Origin: an uncultured Oscillospiraceae bacterium
Lineage (GTDB): Bacteria > Bacillota > Clostridia > Oscillospirales > Oscillospiraceae
Direction of reading: 5' to 3'
Length of the DNA stretch: 64,000 bases
NCBI GenBank assembly: GCA_905233385.1
Contig: CAJOEH010000009.1
Span: forward strand, 1 to 64,000
Below, one piece after another: positions 17,754-27,109 of this stretch. The notes beneath the pieces were generated by a model. It did no database searches. It had not been told where the DNA came from and saw nothing but the letters and a program-made list of their open reading frames with translations. The position numbers and the translations under genes were made by a program. Position 1 is the stretch's first letter; every line of letters begins with the position of its first letter.

Positions 17754-18851
17754 TCAATTCAGCACATAGACCGTGCAGGTGCGGACGCCGAACTCCCAGC
17801 ACTCGTCAAAGGTGTCGAAGTACAGGTCGATCTTGTAGCCCTTGATGGAGCCGCCGGTGTCCTCCGCGATGCAGTAGCCGTAGATATACTGGCCATCGTT
17901 GGAGACGATGTACATCTTCGTGCCCAGCGGGATGTAGCGCGGGTCGACCGCGACAGCGCCGACTCTCGCGACGGTGCCCGTTGCGGTAATGCCGGTGCGG
18001 TCGCCGCAGGAGTACGCGGTGCAGGTGACGGTCAGGACGTCGGAGTAGTTATAGGACGTGCCGGAGACGGTCGTGATCGTGCCGCCGCCGATGGCGTGCT
18101 CGTCGTTGTTGACCGGGTCCTCGATGGTCGCGTTGCGGTGATCGGGCTCGTCGGGCTGATCGGCGATCGAACGCTCCGGGCCGCGCACGACAAGGCGCGT
18201 GACCATCTTGGTCGTCGTCTCCTCGCGCATGATCTCCTCGGAGACCTTCACACCGTTCTCGTAGACGACCTGCGCCGTGTAGTGGACGACGCCGTCGACG
18301 CCCTCGATCAGGGTGATCTCCTCGCCGGGAGCAAGCTCCGGATCTTCGTAATACTTGGTATCGTAAGGAACGCTTCTGTCGTATTCGACCTGCTCGATCT
18401 CCTTGTGCTTGAGCTCGATGACCATGCCGTCATAGGTGGGGGTGTCTTCTTCACAGGAGAGGATGTCGCCGGTGCCGGGCACGACGCCCATCTTCTTCAG
18501 CAGAGACTTGACGGTCTCGCCGTAAGTGCCGATCACGCTCTGTTCGCCTGCGTTGACGACGGTCACCATCTGCATTCTTCGGATGTCGATGCGGCTGACG
18601 CCGTTCGTATAGGTCGTGGTGTAGGTATCCTCTTCGCCCAGCTCAATTCCGACTTCGTCCAATACCACGTCCGGGTCTGTACTGTAGGACTTGTGAACAG
18701 TCATGAAATCACCGTCGGTGATCAGGTAGCTGTTCTGTGCAAAAACAGTCTGGGACAGCAGCACTGCGATGATCGCAGCCATGACCGCGATCGCGATCAG
18801 TCTGCGCGCGAGCTTCTTGCGGCCGTTCGTCTGTTTTTCCGTTCTGCGCAT
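17754..18851 (-). CDS. YabE-like cell-wall protein with G5 and 3D domains
   Basis: 365 residues: signal anchor (~14-38), ubiquitin-like DUF348 region (~40-125), a G5 domain (~155-235, with EITLIEGVDGV and a REETTTKMVTRLVV end), and a C-terminal 3D domain (~270-365) with DPRYIPLGTKMYI, AEDTGGSIKG and IDLYFD, the aspartates of the MltA-like active site. Expected to be exported and to cleave or remodel peptidoglycan, similar to resuscitation-promoting YabE proteins. Divergent from thrS, upstream of ksgA. Confidence 0.93.
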   Translation of the reverse strand: MRRTEKQTNGRKKLARRLIAIAVMAAIIAVLLSQTVFAQNSYLITDGDFMTVHKSYSTDPDVVLDEVGIELGEEDTYTTTYTNGVSRIDIRRMQMVTVVNAGEQSVIGTYGETVKSLLKKMGVVPGTGDILSCEEDTPTYDGMVIELKHKEIEQVEYDRSVPYDTKYYEDPELAPGEEITLIEGVDGVVHYTAQVVYENGVKVSEEIMREETTTKMVTRLVVRGPERSIADQPDEPDHRNATIEDPVNNDEHAIGGGTITTVSGTSYNYSDVLTVTCTAYSCGDRTGITATGTVARVGAVAVDPRYIPLGTKMYIVSNDGQYIYGYCIAEDTGGSIKGYKIDLYFDTFDECWEFGVRTCTVYVLN

Positions 18852-19017
18852 CAGAGTATCCTCCTTTCCATTGCGTTTGGTTTCAGTCGGGAAACTATTG
18901 TTACTCTATTGTAACTTCGGGATAATTATAACATTTTTTCCGAATTTGTCAAGCTTTTTTCGTATTTTCCGGCATAATCCGAACTTTTTAAGTAATTATG
19001 TAAACACGCATAAGACT

Positions 19018-19061
19018 ACATCAAGTGGTGTTTTTTGGCGTCCAAACCCAACATCTTGTGG
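19018..19061. promoter_or_regulatory. Pair of 11-bp direct repeats
   Basis: ACATCAAGTGG at 19018 and ACATCTTGTGG at 19051, 33 bp (about three helical turns) apart, between the divergent yabE-like and thrS genes. Could be a regulator site for either gene; identity unknown. Confidence 0.35.
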
Positions 19062-19107
19062 AAAAGTTACAAATCGGTTAACATAACGAGCGTAAAAAAG
19101 AAACCAT

Positions 19108-19136
19108 TTGACAACCACCCGAAAAAGTGCTATATT
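19108..19136 (+). promoter_or_regulatory. Sigma-A promoter of the thrS T-box transcript
   Basis: TTGACA, exactly 17 bp, TATATT. Start of transcription expected near 19143, directly before the T-box. Confidence 0.85.
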
Positions 19137-19149
19137 TATGTCAAATCCG

Positions 19150-19375
19150 GCGACGACGAAGACATGTACCGAAACGCGATGCACAGAGAGGGAGCGGCTG
19201 GTGAAAGCTCCTGCACCCGTCCGGCGCGTACCGCTTCCGAGCCGCTCCCCTGAACGAAGTAGGGGGAGACGGGTGCGCCCGTTACCGCGCGAACGAGCGG
19301 CAGTCTGTACGGCTGCAAGCAGGGTGGAACCGTGGGAATTTTCTCACCCCTGATACATTCAGGGGTGATTTTTTA
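19150..19375 (+). promoter_or_regulatory. T-box leader controlling thrS
   Basis: Contains the AGAGAGGGAG and GGTGAAAGCTCC stem-I signatures, the T-box core AGGGTGGAACCG at 19321-19332, and a terminator (TCACCCCTGA/TCAGGGGTGA plus TTTTTT, 19344-19374). The TGGA bulge would pair with an uncharged tRNA ending UCCA, as expected for tRNA-Thr. The amino-acid identity is taken from the downstream gene; a candidate ACC specifier lies near 19230. Confidence 0.92.
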
Positions 19376-19404
19376 TTGCCCCTCATCAACAAGGAGGAAG
19401 CATC

Positions 19405-21210
19405 ATGTCCGAAGAAAATCTGTACACCTTTGAAAACGAAGCCTACCGCAAGACGTACTGGCACACCTGCTCGCACGTCATGGCGCAGGCGGTCAAGCGC
19501 CTGTATCCGCAGGTGAAGCTCGCGATCGGCCCGTCCATCGACAACGGCTGGTACTACGACTTTGACAGTGATTTCAGCTTCACGCAGGAGCACCTGGACG
19601 CCATCGAGGCGGAGATGAAGAAGATCTGCAAGGAGCGCCTGCAGCTCGTCCGCAGTGAAAAGCCCCGTCCCGAAGCGATCGCCTACATGGAAGGTCTGGG
19701 CGAGCCCTACAAGGTCGAGCTCATCAACGACCTGCCCGAAGACGCGGTCATCTCCTTCTACACGCAGGGCGAGTTCACCGACCTGTGCGCGGGTCCGCAT
19801 CTGGACTCCACCGGCCGCATCAAGGCGAACGCCTTCAAGCTGACGCAGTGCTGCGGCGCGTACTGGCGCGGCGACTCCAAGCGCAAGATGCTCCAGCGCA
19901 TCTACGGCGTCGCCTTCCCGAAGAAGGAGGAGCTGGACGCGTACCTGCTCCAGCAGGAGGAGGCCCGCAAGCGCGACCACAACAAGCTCGGCCGCGAGCT
20001 CGAATACTTTACCACCGTCGACATCATCGGCCAGGGTCTGCCGATCCTGCTGCCGAAGGGCGCGAGAGTCATTCAGCTTTTGCAGCGCTGGATCGAGGAC
20101 GAAGAGCAGAAGCGCGGGTATCTGCTGACCAAGACCCCGCTGATGGCGAAGCGCGATCTCTACCGCATCTCCGGCCACTGGGATCACTACCGCGACGGCA
20201 TGTTCCTGCTCGGTTCTCGCGACGACGCGGACGACGACACGAAGGAAATGTACGCCCTGCGCCCGATGACCTGCCCGTTCCAGTATCAGGTCTTCCTGAA
20301 CCGCGCGCGCTCCTACCGCGACCTGCCCATGCGCCTCGGCGAGACCTCTACCCTCTTCCGCAACGAGGACTCCGGCGAGATGCACGGCCTGATCCGCGTC
20401 CGCCAGTTCACGATCTCCGAAGGACACCTCGTCCTGCGGCCGGAACAGCTCGAAGAGGAGTTCAAGGGCTGTCTGGAGCTCGCGAAGTACGTTCTCGACA
20501 CCGTCGGCATGCTGGAAAACTGCACCTTCCGCTTCTCCCAGTGGGATTCCGCGAACCCGAACAATAAGTACGAGGGCACGAAAGAGCAGTGGGAACTGGC
20601 GCAGGCGACGATGAAGACCATCCTCGACGATCTGAACGTCGACTACACGATCGGCATCGACGAGGCCGCCTTCTACGGCCCGAAGCTCGACATCCAGTAT
20701 AAGAACGTCTACGGCAAGGAAGACACCATCGTCACCATCCAGGTCGACATGCTGCTGGCCGAGAAGTTCGGCATGGAGTACACCGACGTGGACGGCCAAA
20801 AGAAGATCCCCTACATTATCCACCGCACCTCGCTCGGCTGCTACGAGCGCACGCTCGCCTACCTGATCGAGCGCTACGCCGGCGCCCTGCCGCTGTGGAT
20901 GATGCCCACGCAGGTCCGCATCCTCCCGATCACCGACCGCGCCCACGAGTACGCCAAAGAGCTGGAGGCGAAGCTCTCCGCCGCGGGCATCCGCACCGAG
21001 AGCGACCTGCGCTCTGAGAAGCTCGGCTACAAGATCCGCGAGGCGCAGCTCCAGAAGATCCCCTACATGCTCGTCATCGGCGACCGCGACATGGAAAACG
21101 GCACGGTCTCCGTCCGCACGAGAGGCGGCGTGGACCTCGGCGCGATGCTGCCGGACGACTTCCTCGGCAAGTGCCTGAAGGAGATCGCGACGAAGGATCG
21201 TTCGTTCTGA
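19405..21210 (+). CDS. thrS: Threonine-tRNA ligase lacking the TGS domain
   Basis: 601 residues. Begins almost directly with the editing domain (HTCSHVMAQAVKRLYP, HxxxH), followed by the CAGPHL motif, the class II core (motif 2 LFRNEDSGEMHGLIRVRQF; Zn ligands Cys in MTCPFQYQ, His in ISEGH and His in IIHRTS) and the anticodon-binding domain (MMPTQVRILPI). The usual ~60-residue N-terminal TGS domain is absent, and motif 3 reads LGCYERTLAYLIE. Charges tRNA-Thr and edits mis-acylated Ser. Controlled by the T-box upstream. AAGGAGG precedes the ATG. Confidence 0.96.
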   Translation: MSEENLYTFENEAYRKTYWHTCSHVMAQAVKRLYPQVKLAIGPSIDNGWYYDFDSDFSFTQEHLDAIEAEMKKICKERLQLVRSEKPRPEAIAYMEGLGEPYKVELINDLPEDAVISFYTQGEFTDLCAGPHLDSTGRIKANAFKLTQCCGAYWRGDSKRKMLQRIYGVAFPKKEELDAYLLQQEEARKRDHNKLGRELEYFTTVDIIGQGLPILLPKGARVIQLLQRWIEDEEQKRGYLLTKTPLMAKRDLYRISGHWDHYRDGMFLLGSRDDADDDTKEMYALRPMTCPFQYQVFLNRARSYRDLPMRLGETSTLFRNEDSGEMHGLIRVRQFTISEGHLVLRPEQLEEEFKGCLELAKYVLDTVGMLENCTFRFSQWDSANPNNKYEGTKEQWELAQATMKTILDDLNVDYTIGIDEAAFYGPKLDIQYKNVYGKEDTIVTIQVDMLLAEKFGMEYTDVDGQKKIPYIIHRTSLGCYERTLAYLIERYAGALPLWMMPTQVRILPITDRAHEYAKELEAKLSAAGIRTESDLRSEKLGYKIREAQLQKIPYMLVIGDRDMENGTVSVRTRGGVDLGAMLPDDFLGKCLKEIATKDRSF

Positions 21211-21212
21211 AC

Positions 21213-21236
21213 GCCCTCTTTTGTTAAAAGAGGGGC
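21213..21236 (+). terminator. Terminator-like hairpin after thrS
   Basis: CCCTCTTTT-GTT-AAAAGAGGG right after the thrS stop; no U-run, so moderate support. Confidence 0.5.
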
Positions 21237-21316
21237 AGGGGTGATTTAACCTTTATACCCTGTTGCGGTGCCCGGAATTTGTGCGCCGCACTGACGGCGG
21301 CTGCAAATTCCGACCG

Positions 21317-21378
21317 CTGCCACTCCTTATTGCTCCCTTGCCTCCGCCACAGGCGGCGGTCGCAACCGTCCCCCGCGG
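21317..21378 (-). repeat. Family C repeat (inverted copy of 30365-30425)
   Basis: About 60 bp around CTCCGCCACAGGCGGCGG and CTCCCTTGCCTC match the reverse complement of 30365-30425 with few differences. The ~450-bp gap between thrS and the M42 gene is otherwise non-coding. Confidence 0.75.
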
Positions 21379-21498
21379 CAGGCGGTTTCAATCATTTCTG
21401 TTCAGATTTGTCAAATATCCTGTTAAAACGGAAGAATTGCAAACCTGCAAAGAAGAATTGAAATGTCCTGCGGACAGCGGCAGCGGATAAATCATCCG

Positions 21499-21541
21499 CC
21501 CCGGTGTACACACCGGGGCACCTTCTTTTTACAAAAGAAGG
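21499..21541. other. Adjacent GC-rich and A/T hairpins
   Basis: GCCCCGGTGTACACACCGGGGC, then CCTTCTTTTTACAAAAGAAGG. Two back-to-back perfect hairpins of unknown role in the intergenic gap. Confidence 0.5.
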
Positions 21542-21687
21542 CCTTAGGCAGCAGCATGTTCAATCAGTATCCTTATTTCTAAATAACACAAACCGCGTGT
21601 CGAAATTGCTCGGCACGCGGTTTTTTATGTGCAATATTTTTCGATGTGTGCTATAATAGCAAAAACGGCCTCGAAAGGAGTTTGGAT

Positions 21688-22719
21688 ATGGAGAATTATG
21701 TAAACTTCGCGGTGGAAAAAACCGTCGCGCTTTTAGGCATCGACAGCCCCACAGGCTATACCCGCGAGGCAGAGGACTGGGTCCTGCGGGAGTTTTCCGC
21801 GTTCGGCTATGAAGCGAAGCGCACCGTCAAAGGCGGCATCCTGATCGACCTCGGCGGGAAGGACGACAGCGACGGTCTGCTCCTGGAGGCGCACGCCGAC
21901 ACCCTCGGCGGCATCGTCGCGGAAATCAAGGGCAGCGGCAGGCTGCGCCTCGACCGCCTCGGCGGCATGTGCGCGGTCAACGCGGAGACGGAGAACTGCC
22001 GCGTCGTCACGAAATTCGACGGCGTCTACGAGGGCACGCTCCAGCTCTGCAACGCCTCCGCCCACGTCAACGGCGACTACAATTCCACGGAGCGCAAGTG
22101 GGACAACGTGGAAGTCCTGCTGGATGAGATCGTCGACAGCGCGGACGACGTGAAGAAGCTCGGCGTCTCGGTCGGCGACATCGTCTGTTTCGAGCCGCGC
22201 ACCCGCGTCACGAAGTCCGGCTACATCAAGAGCCGCTTCCTCGACGACAAGCTCTCGGTCGGCATCCTGCTCGCCTTCGCGAAGTATCTGAAAGACAATG
22301 GGATCGTGCCCGAACGGCACGTCTATATCCACATCACGGTCTATGAGGAAGTCGGCCACGGCGGCGCGGCGTCCGTGCCCGCGGGCGTGACCGAGGCGAT
22401 CTCCGTGGACATGGGCTGCGTCGGCGACGGCCTGCAGTGCACGGAGCGGCAGGTCTCGATCTGCGCGAAGGACTCCGGCGGCCCGTATTCGTATGAGGTC
22501 GTCAAGAAACTGATCGCCGCGGCGAAGAAGGAGAACGCCGACTATGCCGTGGACGTCTACCCGCACTACGGCTCCGACGTGGAGGCGACATTAGACGCGG
22601 GGCACGACATCCGCCACGGCCTGATCGGCGCGGGCGTCTACGCCTCGCACGGCTATGAGCGCAGCCACAAGGACGGCGTTGGGAACGTGCTGAAAGTGCT
22701 CAAGGGCTACATTTTATGA
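21688..22719 (+). CDS. M42-family metallopeptidase (glutamyl aminopeptidase/FrvX-like)
   Basis: 343 residues from ATG 21688 with AAAGGAG upstream (the longer frame has no site). Metal and catalytic motifs: EAHADTLGGIV (His and Asp), the KSRFLDDKLSVG bridging Asp, VYEEVGHGGA (the Glu pair), SVDMG and a C-terminal His in ASHGYERSHKDG. M42 enzymes are large cytosolic tetrahedral aminopeptidases trimming peptides. It overlaps the next gene by 4 bp, so the two are translated together. Confidence 0.92.
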   Translation: MENYVNFAVEKTVALLGIDSPTGYTREAEDWVLREFSAFGYEAKRTVKGGILIDLGGKDDSDGLLLEAHADTLGGIVAEIKGSGRLRLDRLGGMCAVNAETENCRVVTKFDGVYEGTLQLCNASAHVNGDYNSTERKWDNVEVLLDEIVDSADDVKKLGVSVGDIVCFEPRTRVTKSGYIKSRFLDDKLSVGILLAFAKYLKDNGIVPERHVYIHITVYEEVGHGGAASVPAGVTEAISVDMGCVGDGLQCTERQVSICAKDSGGPYSYEVVKKLIAAAKKENADYAVDVYPHYGSDVEATLDAGHDIRHGLIGAGVYASHGYERSHKDGVGNVLKVLKGYIL

Positions 22720-23462
22720 AAAAGAAGTACTGGCTGACCGGCGGCGGCCTGATCGCGCTCGGCGCGCTGGGCTTCTGTCTCACGCGGCACTACCGCTTCG
22801 GCGGTCTGCTGCTCTGCGCGATCGGCGCGGTCGTCCTGCTGTTCGGTCTCGCGGACGCGCTTCTGCGCCGGATCCCCTTCGCGGCGAAAATCTTCCGCGC
22901 CGTCCTGCGGATCGGCGTATGCGTCGTTCTGCTCGCCGCGATCGCCACGGGCGTCTGGATCGGGATCACCGCGAAGGGCGCGGACGATCCGAAGGCGGAT
23001 TTCGTGATCGTCCTCGGCGCGGGCGTGAACGGCGACGTACCGAGCCAATCCCTCTCCGAGCGGCTCGTCGCGGCGCAGGCGTATCTGGAGCAGTACCCGG
23101 ACGCGATCGCGATCCTGTCCGGCGGCAAGGGCGACGGAGAGAATATCACCGAGGCGCTGTGCATGTACCGGTGGCTCACGGAGCGCGGCGTCGCGCCGGA
23201 GCGGCTGCGGATGGAGGACAAAGCGACCTCGACCGAAGAGAACATCCGCTTTTCTCTGGAGCTGATCGAGCGGGAATTCGGCGCGCGGCCGGAGGAAGCC
23301 GCCGTCGTGTCCAGCTCCTACCACCTCGCCCGCGCTTCCCTGCTCGCGAAGGAAGAAGGGCTGCGTATTTTGGGCGTCCCTGCAGAAACGGGCAATCCGT
23401 TCTTCTTCTGCCAGATGTACCTGCGCGAGATCGTCGCCGTATGGTACACGTGGATTTTTTAA
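22716..23462 (+). CDS. DUF218 (YdcF/SanA/ElyC-like) membrane protein
   Basis: 248 residues: three hydrophobic helices within the first ~85 residues, then a Rossmann-like DUF218 domain (~90-245) with FVIVLGAGVNGDVPSQSLSERL-type start (Asp/Glu and Arg motif), ILSGGKGDGENITEA, STEENIRFS and SSSYHLARA. Family members act in envelope biogenesis, for example in lipid-carrier recycling. The start overlaps the M42 stop (ATGA). Biochemical activity is not established. Confidence 0.88.
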   Translation: MKKKYWLTGGGLIALGALGFCLTRHYRFGGLLLCAIGAVVLLFGLADALLRRIPFAAKIFRAVLRIGVCVVLLAAIATGVWIGITAKGADDPKADFVIVLGAGVNGDVPSQSLSERLVAAQAYLEQYPDAIAILSGGKGDGENITEALCMYRWLTERGVAPERLRMEDKATSTEENIRFSLELIEREFGARPEEAAVVSSSYHLARASLLAKEEGLRILGVPAETGNPFFFCQMYLREIVAVWYTWIF

Positions 23463-23486
23463 TTTTTTGATTGAGAGGTAAGGAAC

Positions 23487-24512
23487 ATGGAACAGCATTT
23501 CTCCGTTGAGTATACCGGGAGCAGAAAACTGTACAACGAATTCGGCTATATCCACGTCAAGCGGCAAAAGGCGTGGGCCGTGATGCTGATCTGCGTGATC
23601 GTCCTGATGATCCTGGCCGTCCTCCGCGCCGTGCTTTACGGGCAAATCGACTTCACCATCCTGATCCCCACGACGATCTTCTATATCATGTGGCTCATTG
23701 CCGACTATTACACCGGCGCGATCTCCTACGGTGCCGCCAACAAGGCGACCCGCGGCAATCCGGTGCATCTGGTCTTTTCGGAAAACGAACTGACTTCGGA
23801 AACAAGCACCTCCAGCAGCAAGATCGCCTATCCGAGCTTCCTGGACGGCTTCGAGAGCGACAATCTGTTCGCGCTCTACAATTCCAAGCTGACCGCGATC
23901 CTCGTTCCGAAGGCCGGTTTTACGGAGGGGACGGCCGACGATTTCCGCGATTTCATCTCGCAGAAGATCGGCCCGATCCGCCGCGTGCAGCGCTCGAAGC
24001 GCAGACGGATCCTCGGCATCGTGCTGGGCGTGTGCTTCGTTCTGGCGATGGTCGGCGGGGTCTTCGCAAACCGCTGGTGGAACAACCGCCTCGTGACCTT
24101 TGAAAGCGCGCCGTATTCGATCCGTCTGCCCGCCGCCTTTACGGAGGAGCATGAGGAAGGCTATCCTCTGACGGCAAGAACAGACGACGTCTATCTCAGC
24201 GTGGCCTCCACCACGAAACAGGAGCTTGCGGACAACGGATTGACCGGCATCGAGACGCTCGCGGACTATACCGAGTTCTTCGAGTCCGTCTTTGACGTCA
24301 GCATCGGTGAAAAGCGGACGCTGGAGAACGGCGCCGTCTGTTACGCCTACAAGATCGATTGGGAAAACGACGCGAGCTACTACTATTGCGACGCGTTTTC
24401 GGAATCCGACGACGCATTCTGGGTCACGGAGTTTTACTGCTATACGACCACGCAGGAAAAGTACGCGCCGCTGTTCTACGAATGGGCCTCGACCATTCAG
24501 ATCGCGGACTGA
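23487..24512 (+). CDS. Membrane protein with YcxB-like N-terminal part
   Basis: 341 residues. Two close transmembrane helices at ~30-50 and ~57-75, a YcxB-like cytoplasmic domain (LVFSENELTSETSTSSSKIA, with LYNSKLTAILVPKAGF), a third helix at ~175-195 (ILGIVLGVCFVLAMVGGVFA), and an extracytoplasmic C-terminal domain of ~145 residues rich in Tyr and acidic residues. AGAGG lies before the ATG and a strong terminator follows the stop. Function unknown; the outer domain resembles stress or surface-sensing modules only in general character. Confidence 0.75.
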   Translation: MEQHFSVEYTGSRKLYNEFGYIHVKRQKAWAVMLICVIVLMILAVLRAVLYGQIDFTILIPTTIFYIMWLIADYYTGAISYGAANKATRGNPVHLVFSENELTSETSTSSSKIAYPSFLDGFESDNLFALYNSKLTAILVPKAGFTEGTADDFRDFISQKIGPIRRVQRSKRRRILGIVLGVCFVLAMVGGVFANRWWNNRLVTFESAPYSIRLPAAFTEEHEEGYPLTARTDDVYLSVASTTKQELADNGLTGIETLADYTEFFESVFDVSIGEKRTLENGAVCYAYKIDWENDASYYYCDAFSESDDAFWVTEFYCYTTTQEKYAPLFYEWASTIQIAD

Positions 24513-24513
24513 A

Positions 24514-24553
24514 GCAAAAAAGCAGAGCTGTTTGCAGCTCTGCTTTTTTGTGT
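24514..24553 (+). terminator. Bidirectional terminator
   Basis: AAAAAAGCAGAGCTG...CAGCTCTGCTTTTTT, directly after the YcxB-like gene and touching the stop of the convergent small gene on the other strand. Confidence 0.92.
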
Positions 24554-24709
24554 CTATTTATCACCGTCTTCATCGGACAAAAACAGTTCTTCTGTCTCTT
24601 GCTGTGCTTGTATCAGTAGTTTTTCAGCGTTTCCGTAGTTGCGCTTTCTGATTTCCTCGATTGCAGTCGTGATTACGTTGAACAGCAAATAGTACATTTT
24701 TCTATACAT
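24554..24709 (-). CDS. Small acidic protein, 51 residues
   Basis: ATG at 24709 has GGGAGGG 6 bp upstream (minus strand). Product starts MYRKMYYLLFNVIT and ends EELFLSDEDGDK, helical with no signal peptide. It is divergent from the XRE gene at 24801 with a shared control region between them. The pattern of a short helical protein divergent from a Cro-like regulator is typical of Clostridia; function unknown. Confidence 0.72.
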   Translation of the reverse strand: MYRKMYYLLFNVITTAIEEIRKRNYGNAEKLLIQAQQETEELFLSDEDGDK

Positions 24710-24733
24710 TTTATCCCTCCCTTATACATTCTA

Positions 24734-24775
24734 ATCTGTTTCAGGTTAAAAATCAATACTCTAAAACAGGTTATG
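24734..24775. promoter_or_regulatory. Candidate operators in a divergent control region
   Basis: CTGTTTCAGGTTA and CTAAAACAGGTTA share CAGGTTA (24742-24748 and 24767-24773), 25 bp apart. They lie between the small gene and the XRE regulator, the likely binder. Confidence 0.45.
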
Positions 24776-24800
24776 CCATACTTGGTTCGAGGTGAGGAAT

Positions 24801-25004
24801 ATGTATCCACGACTGCGTGACCTTCGCGAGGACGCCGATATGACGCAGACGCAGGTCGCCAAGTATCTCGGCATGTCACAAACCGGCTATTCCAAATACG
24901 AAACGGGTGAAAACGACATCCCGACACAGGTTCTAATCCGGTTGGCCGCGCTGTACCGCGTCACCACCGACTACCTGCTCGGCATTTCGGATAAGAAACG
25001 ATAA
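24801..25004 (+). CDS. Cro/XRE-type repressor
   Basis: 67 residues from ATG 24801 with GAGGTGAG upstream. Entire protein is one helix-turn-helix (LRDLREDADMTQTQVAKYL, then MSQTGYSKYETGENDIP) ending TDYLLGIS. Probably represses itself and the divergent 51-residue gene. It is followed by a good terminator. Confidence 0.92.
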   Translation: MYPRLRDLREDADMTQTQVAKYLGMSQTGYSKYETGENDIPTQVLIRLAALYRVTTDYLLGISDKKR

Positions 25005-25043
25005 ACAGAGAGTACGCGATTGCGCACTCTCTGCTTTTTTGTT
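25005..25043 (+). terminator. Terminator after the XRE gene
   Basis: CAGAGAGTACGCG...GCGCACTCTCTGCTTTTTT. Confidence 0.85.
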
Positions 25044-25046
25044 TCT

Positions 25047-25135
25047 GTAGGGCACGACCCATGTGTCGTGCCTTGGCTCCCCTGTGTACGGTCCATGCCG
25101 CCTTTGTCCGGAACGGCACGCAGGCCGTTCCCTAC
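25047..25135. repeat. Two family B palindromic repeats
   Basis: GTAGGGCACGACCCATGTGT (25047-) and, inverted, the copy ending CCGTTCCCTAC at 25135. The second closely matches 60901-60927 in reverse. Confidence 0.65.
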
Positions 25136-27093
25136 TTTTCTCCGCGCAGTTCGATGATCCGGTCGCGGAGGACGGCGGCGTATTCGTATTCCATCATCCG
25201 CGCCGCGGCCTTCATCTCTTTCTCCAGACGCGCGATCTCGCGCTCGCGCTCCGCGCGCGTCATCTTCACGCCGTCGGCGCGCGCCGCCTCCGCCTCGGAC
25301 TGGGTGATCTCCAGCAGCTCGCGCACGTCCTTGATGATCGTCTTCGGCACGATGCCGTGCGCCTTGTTGTAGGCGTCCTGAATGCCGCGGCGGCGGTTCG
25401 TCTCGTCGATCGCGGCGCGCATCGCGTCCGTGATCTCGTCTGCGTACATGATGACGCGGCCCTCGGCGTTTCTTGCGGCGCGGCCGATCGTCTGGATCAG
25501 GCTTGTCTCGCTGCGCAGGAAGCCCTCCTTGTCCGCGTCCAATATGGCGACGAGCGAGACCTCCGGCAGGTCCAGACCTTCGCGCAGGAGGTTGATGCCG
25601 ACCAGCACGTCGAACTTCGCCATGCGCAGGTCGCGCAGGATCTCCATGCGCTCCAGCGCGGCGATATCCGAGTGCATGTAGCGCACGCGGATGCCCGCTT
25701 TTTGCAGGTAGCTCGTCAGATCCTCCGCCATTTTCTTGGTCAGCGTCGTGACGAGGACGCGCTCGCCGCGCTCGACGACGCGGTTGCACTCGCCGATCAG
25801 ATCATCGATCTGCCCCTCGATCGGGCGGACGAAAATCTCGGGGTCTAAAAGGCCGGTCGGGCGGATGACCTGCTCTGCGATCTGCGCGGCTCTGCCGCGC
25901 TCGAACTCCGCGGGCGTCGCGGAGACGTAGACCGCCTGCCCGATCTTGCTCTCGAATTCCGGGAAGGTCAGCGGGCGGTTGTCGAACGCGCTCGGCAGGC
26001 GGAAGCCGTAGTCGACCAGGCTCTCCTTGCGGCTGCGGTCGCCGCGGTACATCGCGCGCACCTGCGGCAGGGTGACGTGGCTCTCGTCCACGAACAGAAT
26101 GAAGTCCTTCGGGAAGTAGTCCAGCAGGGTCATCGGCGGCGTCCCCGGCGCGCGGCCGGAGATCACGCGCGAATAGTTCTCGATCCCGCTGCAGAAGCCG
26201 ATCTCCTGCAGCATCTCGATGTCGTACATCGTGCGCTGGCGGATGCGCTGCGCCTCAAGCAATTTGTCGTGCGCCTTGAACCACGCCTCGCGCTCCTCCA
26301 TCTCCTTCTCGATCTCGAAGATCGCGCGGTTGAGCTTTTCCCGCGAGGCGACGTAGTGCGAGGCGGGATAGATCGCGACGTGGTTGACGACGCGCTCCGG
26401 CACGCCGGTCACGGCGTTGATCTCGGAGATGCGGTCGACCTCGTCGCCGAAGAATTCGACGCGGATCGCGCGTCCCGACCAGTAGACGGGGTAGATCTCC
26501 ACCGTGTCGCCGCGGACGCGGAAGGTGTTGCGGGTGAACTCGATGTCGTTGCGCTCGTAGCGGATCTCGACGAGCTTGCGCAGGAGCTCCTCGCGGTTCT
26601 TCTCCATGCCGGTGCGCAGGGAGATGACCATGTTCTTATAGTCGATCGGGTCGCCCAGACCGTAGATGCACGAGACCGACGCGACCACGATGACGTCACG
26701 CCGCTCGAAGAGGGACGAGGTCGCGCTGTGCCGCAGACGCTCGATCTCATCGTTGATGGAGGAATCCTTTTCGATATAGGTATCCGTGTGCGGGATATAG
26801 GCCTCTGGCTGATAGTAGTCGTAATAGGATATAAAGTACTCCACCGCGTTTTCCGGGAAGAACTCGCGGAACTCGCTGCAAAGCTGCGCGGCGAGAGTCT
26901 TGTTGTGCGCCAGCACGAGGGTCGGGCGGTTGAGGTTCGCGATGACGGACGCCATCGTGAAGGTCTTGCCCGAGCCGGTCACGCCGAGCAGGACCTGCTC
27001 CTTCATCCCGGAACGCAGGCCCTCCGTCAGGGCGCGGATCGCCTCCGGCTGATCGCCGGTCGCCTGATACGGCGCGTGCAGTTTGAAATCCAT
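25132..27093 (-). CDS. uvrB: Excinuclease ABC subunit B
   Basis: 653 residues, normal length. Walker [13 protein letters not shown] (~38-49), the beta-hairpin region [16 protein letters not shown]-like DESH (motif II), helicase motifs ending [12 protein letters not shown], and the C-terminal UVR domain ([20 protein letters not shown]) that contacts UvrC. ATP-dependent damage verification in nucleotide excision repair, acting with UvrA and UvrC, which are not in the window. CGGAGGG precedes the start. Its nearest upstream gene is a nucleoside hydrolase 16 bp away, so it may be read from that operon. Confidence 0.97.
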   Translation of the reverse strand: MDFKLHAPYQATGDQPEAIRALTEGLRSGMKEQVLLGVTGSGKTFTMASVIANLNRPTLVLAHNKTLAAQLCSEFREFFPENAVEYFISYYDYYQPEAYIPHTDTYIEKDSSINDEIERLRHSATSSLFERRDVIVVASVSCIYGLGDPIDYKNMVISLRTGMEKNREELLRKLVEIRYERNDIEFTRNTFRVRGDTVEIYPVYWSGRAIRVEFFGDEVDRISEINAVTGVPERVVNHVAIYPASHYVASREKLNRAIFEIEKEMEEREAWFKAHDKLLEAQRIRQRTMYDIEMLQEIGFCSGIENYSRVISGRAPGTPPMTLLDYFPKDFILFVDESHVTLPQVRAMYRGDRSRKESLVDYGFRLPSAFDNRPLTFPEFESKIGQAVYVSATPAEFERGRAAQIAEQVIRPTGLLDPEIFVRPIEGQIDDLIGECNRVVERGERVLVTTLTKKMAEDLTSYLQKAGIRVRYMHSDIAALERMEILRDLRMAKFDVLVGINLLREGLDLPEVSLVAILDADKEGFLRSETSLIQTIGRAARNAEGRVIMYADEITDAMRAAIDETNRRRGIQDAYNKAHGIVPKTIIKDVRELLEITQSEAEAARADGVKMTRAEREREIARLEKEMKAAARMMEYEYAAVLRDRIIELRGEK

Positions 27094-27109
27094 GGAATCC
27101 CTCCGTGGG

